From assembly GCA_002270565.1 (NCBI GenBank), contig NQMI01000053.1, positions 185,307 to 229,390 of the forward strand: a stretch of 44,084 bases of DNA, given 5' to 3'. Under the pieces are notes generated by a model. It had not been told where the DNA came from and did not search any database. It saw only the letters and a program-made list of their open reading frames with translations. Both the position numbers and the translations under genes were made by a program. Positions 11,295-22,988 of the stretch are shown here, in pieces (position 1 is the stretch's first letter; every line of letters starts with the position of its first letter). The DNA comes from Stenocarpella maydis (Eukaryota; Ascomycota; Sordariomycetes; Diaporthales; Diaporthaceae).

Positions 11295-12060
11295 TAATTG
11301 TTATTCCAGTTCCAGAGAGTCCGGGCAATTATTGTTCCAGCTCCAGGTAAATCCTTATTCAACCTATAGCCTACAGGCAAAGGAAGCATAAGTCCTTATC
11401 ACGCATTTCTTTTAAAACCCTTAAGTACTAAAGACAACAAATAGGCAGTATATAATGATGGAAGCGGACATTTTGCATAGGGAAAGCACTATATTATGCC
11501 GAACCGTACAATCACGGGCTCTTAGCTTCCAGAGGAAGCAGGGATCACCATGATACGCCAGGCCTCTCCAGGTGCCTATATTTAATGGGCACTTAGCACA
11601 ACGGTATATTTAATGAACTTAGCAAAGGGGCTGCCACAACTAAAAGCAATAACAACACAGGGATTCTAATAATGAATATGCCAATTCTTTTGTTCTTATT
11701 ACAATAGCGAGAGCGTGGGTTCAACCCTACGCATGGGATTTTTTTTACTATGATTTTTAAAAGAAAAGACTACCAGTGTGGCAATAGTAGTGTGCAACAG
11801 CACATTGGTGGGCTATCGCTACAGCCACCGTACTGTAGCCAGAGGGCATAGTTGCTTACTAAGCAACTACCACCCACTATATAGACCCGAGATAGCTGGC
11901 GGGCTACGCCCACTGCACCCACTACTCGAAAGACAGAGAGAAATACAAGAACAACACCCCACTCGTATTGCAATACGTGACCCATCCAACAGTAGGTATA
12001 TTAAGTGGCCCGCTAAGTCTGGCTATCCCTATAATAAGTAATAGTTAGCCCTATATTAGT
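11295..12060. other. Intergenic DNA with clustered small palindromes
   Basis: No supported gene. Composition is near balanced, unlike the AT-rich flanks. It holds a hairpin at 11850-11868 (9-bp arms around one base), a perfect 14-bp palindrome at 11964-11977, and a tRNA T-arm-like hairpin followed by a run of T near 11711-11750. Open frames of 71 and 87 codons overlap here on opposite strands and have no recognisable protein features. Confidence 0.5.
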
Positions 12061-12068
12061 ATGCTTTA

Positions 12069-12115
12069 GAGAACGGATATTCGCACCGAGGAAATCGGCT
12101 GGTACACCGATACAT
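12069..12115 (+). repeat. Left terminal inverted repeat of the MULE
   Basis: It begins GAGAACGGATATTCGCAC and pairs with 14949-14995 with three mismatches, each a C/T or G/A difference. Confidence 0.9.
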
Positions 12116-12429
12116 TATTTACTTAATTGCTGCAGCCAATCAGAGCGCCCTATTCGACCACACTCAACAACATATACCACCCCAACCAGGTGCTTTTAGT
12201 GCCCTCACCTACAGACCTGCTAAACCCCCTTCACCCACCAAATAATACTCCCTCGCCAACCACCCACAACTAGTAATATAGACTAAATTCCTCTTACAAT
12301 TAATTATTCTGCTATTAGAAATATATCTTTATTAGTTAGAATTAAGTTTTCTAGTATTATGGTAATATCGCTTATCCCTAATTATACCCACCTTAAGGCA
12401 TAGTAGCAGGCGTATTATTATACCTAGAA

Positions 12430-14704
12430 CACTAATATTACCGCTGCAAATGGTTGCTAACTAGCACTTTCTAATCCTCCTGCCTTCCTAAAACTTTTCC
12501 ACAATGGATATAATACCTTTACAGACCTTAAGGCAGAATTAGATATCGCTACAAAGTCTGCTGGATTCCTAACTATAATCCAAAGGTTAGGGCTAACTTG
12601 GGTAGTATTAACGTGCAGCCGTAGCAGTCAGCGACTCTCAACCGCTATATCAAACAACGCTATAACGATTAAAGTAGGTTGCAAGTAGCAAGCGCTTGCC
12701 TATGTGACCAAATCAATAGAAGGCAAGTGGCAGCTTGTTCTATAGGAAGAGAAGCATACCTATTATGGTCCCTAGGAAGTTAAGGGTGCCCAGCATAGCT
12801 GGGCTAAGCTAACAGACCCCTAATAAGAATTCCTCTCCTATATAGCCCGAGATCCCTCTATAGTTAAGCTAAAGAAGCTGGAATAAGCACTCTAATAATA
12901 GTACCCAGATGTATAATTAGGGCCCAATATAATGAAGAACTAGCTTGCAGACTGGTGGAAAGAGAAGGTTAGAATCTATACTCCAACCCAAGCAATGTTA
13001 GATCTGCTTAAGAAGAAGAATTACTGGTATTACTAGGCAACTAACGCTAATAGCAACGTTATAAGCATCTTCTGGTGCATAAAGGAGCAGTTGGCATAAA
13101 TACGAGAGAATTACTTCACATAGTGCCTATCCATGGACTATATGTATGCAATAAACAACAAGAAGATGCCGTACTTCTAAGGCACTTGCGTAACCCACAT
13201 AAGGAAGAACTTGCTCCTATTCCAAGGCATTATTAATAGCGAGAAGGAACCCAACTTCCAGTAGCTTCTTAAGCAAGTTTACAACCTCCTTCATTATTGC
13301 CAAGCTAACGACCCAACGGTTTATATAACTAACTACAATACTATTTTAATTAATGCCCTTATATATGAATTCCCCCCGGCATACTACCAACTATATATCT
13401 TTTATATTAATGCAAATGTTACTCTGAATATCAAGAAGAAGTGGAAGAAGCCGCTAGTAGTGGCGGGAGAAGAGGAGGATAAGGAAGAGGAGGAAGCCGA
13501 TGAGGATTTAGAAGCAGAAGACCTAGCAACGGCTGCACTTAATGCACCAGGGAGAAATAAGGCCATAATACCTGCTAAGGTCCCTAATTTGGAGGATATC
13601 CCCTATACCCGCTAAGCTCTATTTAACCTCCTCAAGTTTATGGAATACTCCACTGATTATGAGATCTATAATATAGCTTAGTAGCGCCTTTAAGAGAAGT
13701 TCTCAGACCAGGTAATAATTATTAACTACCTTCAGACCTAGTATATTAACGAAGGAGAGAAGATCGTCGCCAAATGGGCTGGGCATAAGACCTGTAAGAT
13801 CCTTAACTTCAGCTTATATGCAACTTCATTAACAGAAGCCACCTATTGTAAATTTAAGGTTTATCTCGGCTATAGGATGGGCAATATTCTCTACTTAGTT
13901 AAGGCTGCTAATAAGATAATTACAGATAGTTCTTATGCCCTATGCTTAGAAGAAGCTTATTAGAAGACCTTATCACTAGAGAAATTTAATGGATAGAAGT
14001 AGCTGGGCAAGCTTCCAACTTAAATCTCATGAGCAGCCCTCGAACTTCTCTTCATAATGAGGAGTTCCATAATACATATGCTTAAGAAATAACTCCCATA
14101 GGGTAATTACTCGCTAGCAACATATAATTATCCTATCTATACCCAATATAGCTTGCCCTATATAAGCTAAATCACCAATAGAGAGGAAGCCGGTTATCCT
14201 CTCTGGAGAGAGGATATCTATAAGTCTTACTGGCTGGATTGTAACCTCTTAGTTAGAAACCCTCTCTTAGTAGTCCTCTCGCCCCAGAAGGTTACTGCAA
14301 TAAAGGGAAGACCTTGCAACAAGACTACATTTGGTATAGATAAAGATGGCATCCTCGCAGCCCGTGGGAAGGCCATAATAGGCAAGAAGACAGCCTTAAC
14401 AACCACCAGTCTGGGTAGTAGGGTAAGTAATAAAACGAGGACGATGACGGCTTCTATATAATATATTAACTCAGCATTCGAGTGGAATAATAAGACCCTC
14501 TAGTTGCTTAATAAGGAGGACTCCCATAGCAGGAAGAACCAGCGAGAAGCCGTCCGATGGGATGAGCAGTTGGCGGCAGGGCTCACAAAACCACCCACTC
14601 GCCAGCTTCCGAAGCGACATTCTGCAGAGACAGCCTTAACACTAGGGCTAGCAGCCAAGAAGCCCCATATAAGGGCTCATGAGACCATTAACCAGCTGCT
14701 ATAG
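12430..14704 (+). pseudogene. MULE transposase relic (FAR1-like DNA-binding plus MULE DDE domain)
   Basis: Degraded transposase that once cut and moved the element. The frame from about 12430 to 13080 shows a FAR1-type N-terminal region: an F-x-x-L-K-A-E-L start, a GFLTIIQR stretch, a Cys pair region and a WQLV...EEKH motif with the following zinc-ligand His lost to Tyr. After a one-base frame change near 13080 the MULE core follows, with an Asp at 13135-13137 in a MDYMYAINNKKMP context. A Leu/Tyr-rich segment comes next, then ITNYNT, where the family has an Asp (Asp to Asn), and FPPAYYQLYIFYINANV, where Cys and His are now Tyr. An acidic insert lies near 13460-13530. A further frame change occurs before 14504. 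The last 66 codons are open. Stops are mostly TAA/TAG at Gln codons. Confidence 0.8.
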
Positions 14705-14948
14705 GTGGAGTTAACTGTGGAGGACCTCGTTGGCAACGAGAAGGAGACCCAGGAGGAGATTTAGGTGCTTAGTTATAAGGTGGAATGCCCAGGCGACAAA
14801 GAAAGTAGCAAAACACCAAGGCCAGAAGTCACAATAGTAGCGAGCAGAAGCGATAACAATATGCAATAGATATATAGTCAATAACTGTGTATTTCTATTA
14901 TATATAGCAGACTGGTGGTGCAAATTAAGGTTGGCGCACTGGGCCAAT

Positions 14949-14995
14949 ATGTATCGGTATACCAGCCGATTTCCTTAGTGCGAATATCCGTTCTC
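14949..14995 (-). repeat. Right terminal inverted repeat of the MULE
   Basis: It is the inverted partner of 12069-12115 and is followed directly by the second ATGCTTTA. Confidence 0.9.
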
Positions 14996-15121
14996 ATGCT
15001 TTATATCTAATTATCTCTTTTTATAAATACTAAGGCTAGCCATTCAGGACTAAAAAGACTATCCTTGAAGATAAATAAGTTAATTTAGTAATCTATTCAT
15101 AGTATTATTTATGGTATTTAT

Positions 15122-15323
15122 TGAATGGCCTTTGACATATGGCTGTTGGTATGTACATATAGTGGTTGTCGAACTAGTTCTGTTATTCGATGATCTATCT
15201 AGGTTCTGAAACGAGGGAGGGGAAGCATATGGTAGGGGCTTAAGGCCTCCGTGCGGTACCTAGGTGGCTAACTAAGCTACCTCATCCCCATACTGATGTG
15301 CAATCCTAAGTGCTATTCTAATA
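15122..15323 (-). repeat. 3' LTR of copia-1
   Basis: 202 bp, the same length as the LTRs at 22787 and 24299. A central block around TAAGGCCTCCGTGCGGTACC is nearly unchanged in all three, while the rest differs by transitions. Confidence 0.88.
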
Positions 15324-15690
15324 CTAGGGATCTTTTCTTTTATAATTATATATCTTCCTTTTAGCCTCTAAGCAGGTTGAACTGCTTATATACCTTCCTT
15401 CTTAGTGAAATCCCCCTCCTCTCCTCCTATAGGTTGTGCTACTTTTTACTTTATATATTGCTTGCAACCTTTAACTACTTGGCTAATATTGGTTATTATC
15501 TGATATCTCTTCTACTTCTAACCACCTATACTTCCCTTATTATCCTTACTCTATAGCTCTTTATATATATAGAAGGAGTAAAAGAAGCATATCCTTAGTA
15601 AGATATCTCCTTTATGAGTTACTTACTTGTATGACTAACTTGTTGCTAGCTAGGGATGCTAGTACTATATGCTTCCTCCCTAATATAAAA

Positions 15691-15739
15691 CTTCTTTCTC
15701 TCTCTCTCTCTCTTTCTTTCTTCCCTTCTTCCTTTCTTC
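15691..15739 (+). repeat. Polypyrimidine (CT) tract
   Basis: A 49-base run made only of C and T, centred on (CT) repeats. On the element's own strand it is polypurine, but it sits about 370 bp from the LTR, too far for the usual primer tract. Confidence 0.8.
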
Positions 15740-15852
15740 ATTATATAATACCTATATACCTATATATAAACCTTTAGTATATATTTATATAATTACTTCT
15801 TCTTTTTTAACTTATTTAATAAAATTTCCTTACTTATATAATATCTTCTAGC

Positions 15853-16614
15853 TTGCGCTCTTCTTTTTATAGCCCTTATAGCTTGCCTATCTTGCCTGTT
15901 GTACCTCCTGTTAGGCCTGCATTTATTGTAGCAGCACCCTTGGTTCCTCCACTAATGGGTAGTGCTTACCTATTGGAGCTACTCTTTAGCATCCTGAATT
16001 CTGTGCCTAGCTTGACTGCTAGCTGCTGTGTTGTAACTCTCCCAACTGATAACTTCATAAATCAGACTCTTCTTACTACCCTCTATATTAATATTTACAT
16101 AAGCCCTTTACCCTTCTTTACTATATTTCTAACCTTTATATAAATATAATAGGAGGCTAAGTATATAATTGCCGCCCTTCCCTTATATAATATTTATATT
16201 CTAGCAGATATTAATATATCCAGAGTTAATATTACTACTTACCTCCTTTATTATCCAAGCTACTTTTATGCAATCCTAATCCAGTTGTATAGTAAGCAGG
16301 TTAGCAAGAAATGCCTAAAGTACAAGCCTAAGACTTATAAATTTAAGGATTATATATAAATTTCGGGCTTCTAGGGGGGTGCTTATACAACCTGTATCTA
16401 GTAGTTACTAGCTTGGAAGTATCCCTACTATGAGAAGTATAAAGCTAATACTAGTTATATGGGGCGTGGAAATTAGTGGGGTGGTGGTTTGGGTGATAAT
16501 GGTAAGGGGTCCTCTCGGAATCCTATAACTATAGAGGATATCAAGCAGGAGATTAAGGCGGAGGAGGCTAAGCCCATTATTAATCCTCGCGCCTTTAGCT
16601 ATATAGTGGAGTAG
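15853..16614 (+). pseudogene. Antisense Cys-rich relic inside copia-1
   Basis: A single frame of 254 codons, opposite to the element, with the first 96 codons open and several TAA/TAG stops afterwards. No ATG stands at its head (15853 is TTG), so the true start is lost or further in. From about codon 150 it shows KKCLKY, then FKD, then an ISGF-GGAYTTC stretch, then KYPYYEKY. If Tyr residues are mutated Cys, the layout becomes CxxC, Cys, GGACxxC, Cys, which resembles the Cys cluster of DUF3716-type fungal proteins. A Glu/Lys-rich tail ends at 16614. The family assignment is a by-eye guess. Its position matches that of the antisense frame in gypsy A2. Confidence 0.5.
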
Positions 16615-17086
16615 GTAGTTCTAAGTTATATAGTGATTTTCAGAAGGTTAGCATTCCATATAATAGAATAAAAGGTTAAATTATATAATATACTTTCTAT
16701 ACTATATATTATAAAATTTAAACTCCCCTTATACCACTTTTTAATTATATGGATTACAGTTTGAGTATTAGTATGGGTTCTTAGTAGCTTATCTTTATAT
16801 ATTCTAGCTTAATTTATCTTCATTTAAGGCTTATCTTAGTCTTTCTAGACCTTATTTAGCTTTATTTAAGTCCTATCTTACTATATTTAGGCCATATTAA
16901 GGTCCATCTAAGTCCTATCCTTATCTATTAAGGTCCTATCCTTAAGTATTTAGGTTATATTTAGCTCTATATAGGGCCTATTCTCCTCTATTTAGATATT
17001 ATTTAGCTTTATATAAGTTAAAAATCCATTAGTCCAGCTTATTTCTAGCTTTATATAGATCTAAGATCTATCTAACTATATTAATT

Positions 17087-17223
17087 CTAGCTTAGTTTTA
17101 GCTTCATTCCAGCTTAGTTCCAGCTTAATTCTAGCTCTATTCCAGCTTAATTCCATCTTAATTCTATCTTAATTCTAGCTCTATTCCAGCTTAATTCCAG
17201 CTCCATTCCAGCTCAATTCTAAC
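17087..17223. repeat. Degenerate short tandem repeat (TTCCAGCTTAA-like)
   Basis: Roughly eleven-base units of the form ATTCYAGCTYA repeat about a dozen times with transitions and some length variation. A looser version extends back to about 16790. It lies in the non-coding 3' part of copia-1. Confidence 0.65.
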
Positions 17224-17339
17224 TTCCATATAGGTCTAGATCCTTAATATTTTCTTCCATACAGACCCCCTATTTTCTACAGCCTATCCTTTATACATTC
17301 AGACCCCCTCTCTAATTCCTCCCCCTTTTTATACAAACT

Positions 17340-18950
17340 ACCTACTTCTTCCCATCCAGGCGCTTAATATACGCCTTAACTCTAATCCTCAGGGTGTTTA
17401 TTGTAATCAGCCGCTTTAGTGCTCCATTTAGGACTTTCTTTATATAAGCATCTACTAGGTTATCCTTTTTATTAATCCATTATACTTTTAATATCTCTTT
17501 CCTCTTATATGCTTCTCTTAGCAATATAATATTAATTATTAGCCTCTTCTTATCAGTTATACTAAGCTTTACCAGGCATTTATATAGTAATTATAAGTCC
17601 ATATAGATTACTACTAGTATTCTTAGCACCTCTAGATAGTTGAAGATTTAGTTAATTATTATACTAAGTGCTATGCTACTATTGAACCCTATTATCATTC
17701 TATACAGCTTGCTTACTAGTATGCTTTATATAACTTGCTTGCACTTTATTAAGCTCTAGTGAATAATATTTCCACAGATCTTAAAGTTAGTCTCCATATA
17801 GTCTTCTTCTATTACTATAGTAATAATAAATCCTAGCTATAAGCTAAGGTCCTTATTATTAATAAAGAATCTATCTATAAAGATATAAAGCTTTATATAG
17901 CTTAAATTAAGTAGTATAAATTTAATCCCCCTATTAAGGTTCTCCTTCTGCTACTTAATTCATATATTTAAGGCTTTTATATCTTTCTCCTTAGGATCCC
18001 TGATTTATATAGCTATAGAAAGATTATATAATGACTCTAGTTGGCAGATTAAGGTAATATATGCCCCTTAGGCTCTTTAGGTAATGTACTACTAGGCTGC
18101 ATTATCCATATAGGGGTTAATTAGTTCTAATTATGCAGCTTATCTTTTTTATACAAACAAGATGTTCTCTTCATCCAACTTAATCTTTCTACTATTAAAT
18201 TCTACCAGCTTTTTAGGTATTAGAACTTCCTTCAGCTTTATATAGAACTTTTTCTTTCTTAGCTTATCTTCCTCCCTCTTAGAGAACATTAGTATTATAA
18301 AGAAGAAGGTATTATCCATCTGCATTCCTAAGATACTAAAGTTGTATGGCCCATTAGTAGTAAATAGGAGGCATGGGTTGTATATAGAGATCTTCATTTT
18401 CAGGGCCTCTATATGGTGGGTGTAGTAGGTTTTATACTAATGCAGGCCTGCCTTAGCTAGGCTGTATAGTGGTTTCCTAATGATAAGGATTGTATCTGGG
18501 GGGTATCTGTCCCTAAGCTCTAGGGGTAGTTATATAATAATCATATGGGTTAGTATATCTTTAGCTTGGGTATAGGCTTGTGTAATATCCTGCAGTTCGC
18601 CTTAGCATCCATATAATTAAATAAGTGTTAGCCCTAGGGCTAGAATTAGTCTCTGGCTTATCCTCTGGATGGTTGGGGCTTATATTAGTATTATATGTTT
18701 CTCTTTATCCCTAAAGCCCTATATAACTAGCCTTAATTTCTTAATTAGCTTAGTTAACCTATTTTTAACTTCTTATATTATTTATATATAAAAAATTCTT
18801 AGATATTTATATATCTTTAGGTTATACTTTATAAATTTAAATATATCTTTACTAGCTAGAGCATTAATCTTAAGGGCATTAGATTCTTTAAATGGCTTGC
18901 CTAGGCTAATAATGATGTTATCTTCCCTCAGCTTAATAGCTAGGTTATAT
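17340..18950 (-). pseudogene. Copia-1 reverse transcriptase and RNase H relic
   Basis: Minus-strand RT and RNase H of a Ty1/copia polyprotein. The region 18750-18150 reads with copia RT signatures: QAYTQAKD, then KPLYSLAKAGLH (family KPLYGL-EAG), then a CLLF box. The active-site region at 18308-18325 reads QMDNT, where copia elements have QTDDT-like Asp pairs, so one catalytic Asp is now Asn. An 82-codon piece (18149-18397) remains open by chance. The RNase H end is near 17340-17560, with LREAYKRKEI and WINKKDNLVDAYIK, the position of the family's W-G-NPAD-TK motif. Stops are mainly TAA/TAG at Gln codons. Confidence 0.8.
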
Positions 18951-19099
18951 AAGTCCCTTTCTTTTTAGGTTAAGAAAGTAGTTGCTAGTAGTTATATAGT
19001 TAATAGATATGTATATTATGTGGTTGCTCTTCTAGATCTGCTGCGCTAATTTAGCTGCACCTGGGTAGCTTCCTTCCTAGGCCTGCCTCTCTTCCTGGC

Positions 19100-20250
19100 T
19101 TAGGTTGGCTGTTATATAGTAATGGCTTCTCATATATCTAGGTCATCCTATATAGCTAGTTTAGCTATATAAAGGTATAGTTTAGTATATATAGCCCGGA
19201 ATTATATAGGTCCGTTTATTATACTAATTATTATAGTATACCTATGGATAGCTTTCAGCTTATATAGTTCTCTTTAGCCTTTGTTTTCTCTCCAGATAAG
19301 GACTTCACTTTAAAGGGGTAAGGATAGTACAGCATAGGTATCTGGTCTATTCCTAGTATTAATCACATAGCTAACCTTAATTTCTATATAGATGGTTTAA
19401 AGCATCTTTATAGCCTTTTATATAGCTCTTGCCCTTTAGGTAATGTCTGGAGATGGTGGAGATTTATATGAGACTTGAGGGTAGGTATTAAATATTAGGA
19501 GGGTTAGTATGAGTCTACTTGGTCTAGTTGTATTATTTAGGGCCTTGATTGCTATCTATAGGATTATCTTATTATCTGTAGCTTTATTGATCTCTATATG
19601 AAGAATTTCGTATGCCCTTTTTAGAGGTTCATGTGATTGCTTAACTTTTCCTACAGCCTAGTGTGCCTCTACTAGTATCTCTTTGCACAAGATCCCTATA
19701 ATCTTTATATTTATATAGAACTCCTTTAATGTAAAGTTCATTCTTAGGTTGTATATGATGTAGTTAGGTGGGCTAATATAGGTATAGATCTATTATTTAT
19801 AGAGTACATCCTAGGTATCTTGTGCGGATATAGATTTAAGGAATATTGCTGCTTGGAAGTTTATGTTTATATTAATTATATATAGGGCGTTCTTTTCTCT
19901 AAGTTATATGATATTAATTATTACTTTATAATTAAAGTAGCTTTCATCCTTAATACGGTAGAGAATTTGAATTATCTTAAGGCTGGGTTATATATCTAGT
20001 AGTAATAGCAGAATTTCTTAATTCTTTTTAGAATAGCTTCCTTAATATTATTATATCTTATACTTCTGAAAAGTCTATATAGTTTCTCTATATGGGGATA
20101 GCTAAAGCACCTATAAAGTTGCTATAGCTAAGGTTCAGTAAGGAAGGCTCTAGCCTTTATATAGCTGAGGTTAAAGAAAGTATATCCCTATTTTTATATA
20201 ACTAGGAGTGAGGTATTCCCTTATATAATAATATTCGCAATATTATCAAA
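19100..20250 (-). pseudogene. Copia-1 integrase relic with AT-hook-like tail
   Basis: The C-terminal half of integrase is clearly readable between 19700 and 19340: VEAH, VGKVKQSHEPLKRAYEI, IAIKALNNTT and LTLLIFNTYPQ. These match the copia integrase pattern VEAHxSVGxVERYHxPLRRAYEI...KAxNDTAG...PTLLVFGxYPR. Further on, NGPIQFR-like sequence is followed by RKRGRPRK near 19070-19095. That is a GRP-core AT-hook motif, also seen in the plus-strand copia relic near 28220. The N-terminal zinc-binding part was not located. Several Gln and Arg codons are stops. Confidence 0.75.
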
Positions 20251-20799
20251 GTAGGCCTTTAGTCTGTTAGTATTATATAGTGAGAATAGGAATGGAGTTA
20301 AGGTATTTATAATATGGTAGGTTGTCTCTTTAAGTTGGTTCCTTAGCTTAATCATTCTAATAAAAGTAATTATATTTATTGGTCTGAACTTAATTCTTGC
20401 TATATTTTTCTTTTAGTTAATTATTATACTAGGGTTCTCTTATATATATGCTAGTGCTTAAGGCTTCCCTATTATTAAAAATTTAGCTACTCTAGTATCT
20501 TAGAGTTCCCCTTAATATATTATATTATATAGGTTATATAAAATAAAGCTTTTTACAGTAGGTATTCTTAGAGCTAAGTAGATATCTTTACCTATTATAC
20601 GGTGATTAAATGCTGCATTAATAAGGTGCTATTGGGGTGTATCTTCATCCTCTGAGCCCTATAAATCCTATAGTTAGTCTTTTATATGGTTGAGATCTAG
20701 GTCCTCCCCCTTATAGTTAAGTATGAATGATTGAAATTTGCCCTCTCCCTAAAGAGGTTCCTAATTAAGGTTATTATATGCCTATAGGTATTAGCCTTA

Positions 20800-22750
20800 T
20801 GTATTATTCTGCTCCTTTTTAGAGTAGTTAGTAGATTAGCACCCTTCCTTCTTATATATAAAGCACTTCTTTAGTTAGCTTGTTGTATAAGGTAATTTAA
20901 ATAGTTATCATAATGGGTATAGTTATTGCCCTAGTTATATAAGGGGTTATTGTGGAAACTAGTCCTTATTAGGCTATAGATAATTATATAAAGAGCTTAT
21001 TTAGGGGTGATTATATAAAGGCTTTTAGTAGTTATTAAAGTTTAATATATATCTTCTATTTATAAAGTTGATTTTTACCTCATTTTGGGTAATAAATTAT
21101 TAGGTTGAGTTTCTCTTTATAGCAACTTAGATTGCTGCTTAAAGGTCTGTAAATAGAGCTTTATATATTGGTTTCTAGTTCATTAGGGCATATTCAAGCT
21201 CCAGTATTGCATGATATGCTTGGGAAACTGTTGTATGGAGTGTAATCTCTCCTTAGTATCCCTCTCCTAGGGCCTGTTATGCGAGTTAAAATTTATTAAG
21301 AAGTACCTCTAGTACTTCTAGGAGTGTTTTCTCTGGATTCTCCCTTTTAACTTATATAAAGGATATGGTTATCCAATCTGCATAGTATTAGCTATAATTA
21401 GTATTTATATTAAAGTATATATTTATTAGATTATATATTTCCTTCTATATTTTATCTAGGCCTATATAATAGAGGTAGAAGTTCTTTATATGGTCTGAGA
21501 GTATATCTAGGAAGACTATATAATATTAATCCTCTTGGATTTGTAATCTTCTGTAGTACCCTATAAAGATTTATGCTTTATTATATAATAAGTTGTATGG
21601 CCTCCCTGTATAGTTATGTTCCTTCTTCTATCTCTTATAGAAGTTAGCTATAGCTTGGGGGTTGATTAGCTCGTTATAGATTATTTGGGTTAGAGGTAGG
21701 TTATATAGAGTACTATCCATATAAACTGATCGTATGGTGAGTATAGTATCTGGCTGCTATAGGAAATTGCCCACCTCTCATATATATCTCGCACCGGGAG
21801 GTATCTATTATATGGGATAGGTTTTTACTATTTATACTTATATAGTTTGGGGGGCTTTATGCAAATGAGATCATTATTATCATTTATGCGGCTTAATAGT
21901 TGCTTATATGGGTTGTATTAATTGCTATTTAGCTAGTAATATTGTAGCTTGTATGGGGCTAGGTAGGGTTTATTAAGTTTACTATAGCTGCCTATAGCTT
22001 GCCTTTCTAGCCTTGATAAGTTATATGATTCTTGCTAAATAGGATCCTCCTAGTGTTTGTATTCCCTCTTTACTAATTAGGCAAAGTAGCTCTTTCTTAA
22101 ATATATGAGGGACCTAATTAAATTAGTAGGTAGTCCACCCCTTAAAGTCTTTAACTAAGGAGTCTAGGAGTAGATTCCTGTATAGTTATAGTTGGGTGTC
22201 CTCCATTAGGACTTATATAAAGTATATAGTAAGGTATATCTCTAAGGGTGGTTCTTTTAGGTTGATCTTATCCTTATTTTAGAATTATAGGTCTGTCTAT
22301 TGTTGCTACCTTAAGATTAGTATTATATTCCCTTCAGCTATTTCTTTATATATAACTATAAGAGGTGGTCTTTCTATATTCTAGCTAGAAGATCTAGGAA
22401 TATTCTCTTTCAGGTTGTTTAATATAGCTGATATCTTAATAGTTTCTATATTAGTTCGTATAAGTTAAGGTATTTTATTATATAGTTATATATACTCCCT
22501 CTATCTTACTTATATGGATTACCTCTTATACTACCTCCTAATCCTTATTTAATAATAATAGGTATGATTTATATAAGATAGATAGAGATTGTCTTTTAGG
22601 TGACCTCCTTTCTTGTGCTGCGCTGCAGCTTGGTTGAGGAGATCCCTAGGCTCTTAGCATAAGTATATAACTTTAACTGTTCTGCTTCTTAATCCTCATT
22701 TGGTAGTATAGCTAGGGAGTTATATAGGGGCTTGTCTCTTCACTCTTGCC
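20800..22750 (-). pseudogene. Copia-1 gag relic with degraded zinc knuckle
   Basis: Minus-strand gag between the 5' LTR and pol. The zinc knuckle is at 20822-20880, reading KKCFIYKKEGC then STNYSKK. The first and third ligands survive as Cys, the second Cys is Tyr and the His is Tyr. The same kind of knuckle occurs at 26471-26515 in the plus-strand relic. The upstream capsid region is open only in pieces; I see no other sharp motif. Confidence 0.65.
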
Positions 22751-22786
22751 AATCTGTGATTGCGCTAAGCAATTACTGATTAGTAT

Positions 22787-22988
22787 TAAATGGCCTTTAT
22801 TATATGGCTGTTGGTATATATATATAGTGGTTATCGAACTAGTTCTGTTATTTAATAATCTATTTAGGTTCTAAAATAAGGGAGGGGAAGCATACGGTAG
22901 GGGCTTAAGGCCTCCGTGCGGTACCTAGGTGGCTGACTAAGCTACCTTGTCCCTATACTGATGTGCGATCCTAACTGCTATTCCAATA
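22787..22988 (-). repeat. 5' LTR of copia-1
   Basis: 202 bp. Bases 22715-22786 next to it (the element's internal start) also match 24232-24298, showing that the copy at 24299-24500 is likewise a 5' LTR attached to its own internal sequence. Confidence 0.88.

Larger units (their letters stand above)
12061..15003 (+). mobile_element. Mutator-like (MULE) DNA transposon with TIRs and 8-bp target duplication
   Basis: Exact 8-bp direct repeats ATGCTTTA (12061-12068 and 14996-15003) flank 47-bp terminal inverted repeats at 12069-12115 and 14949-14995. The TIRs differ at only three positions, all transitions. Inside is a plus-strand transposase relic with MULE-type features. Eight-base duplications fit MULEs and also hAT elements; the transposase decides for MULE. 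The element is about 2.9 kb and dead. The two flanks rejoin cleanly if it is removed, so the insertion boundaries are secure. Confidence 0.88.
15122..22988 (-). mobile_element. Full-length dead Ty1/copia element (copia-1)
   Basis: Two 202-bp LTRs at 15122-15323 and 22787-22988 lie in the same orientation and bracket gag, integrase, RT and RNase H in copia order on the minus strand. The LTR start, read leftward, is TGTTGGAATAGC in the least mutated copy (24500), a common copia-type terminus; here it has become TATTAGAA and TATTGGAA. Five-base flanks (TTTAT and CTAAT) do not match, so no target duplication is seen. An antisense Cys-rich relic and a tandem-repeat stretch lie between RNase H and the 3' LTR. 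Decay is of the RIP type throughout. Confidence 0.85.

Noticed and set aside
11711..11760. Possible tRNA gene (GGTTCAA box, T run)
   Set aside because: The T-arm-like hairpin is present, but I could not find a matching acceptor stem, D-arm or A box upstream.
12061..15003. hAT superfamily assignment of the TIR element
   Set aside because: An 8-bp duplication fits hAT, but the transposase relic has FAR1 and MULE core features and the 47-bp TIRs are long for hAT.
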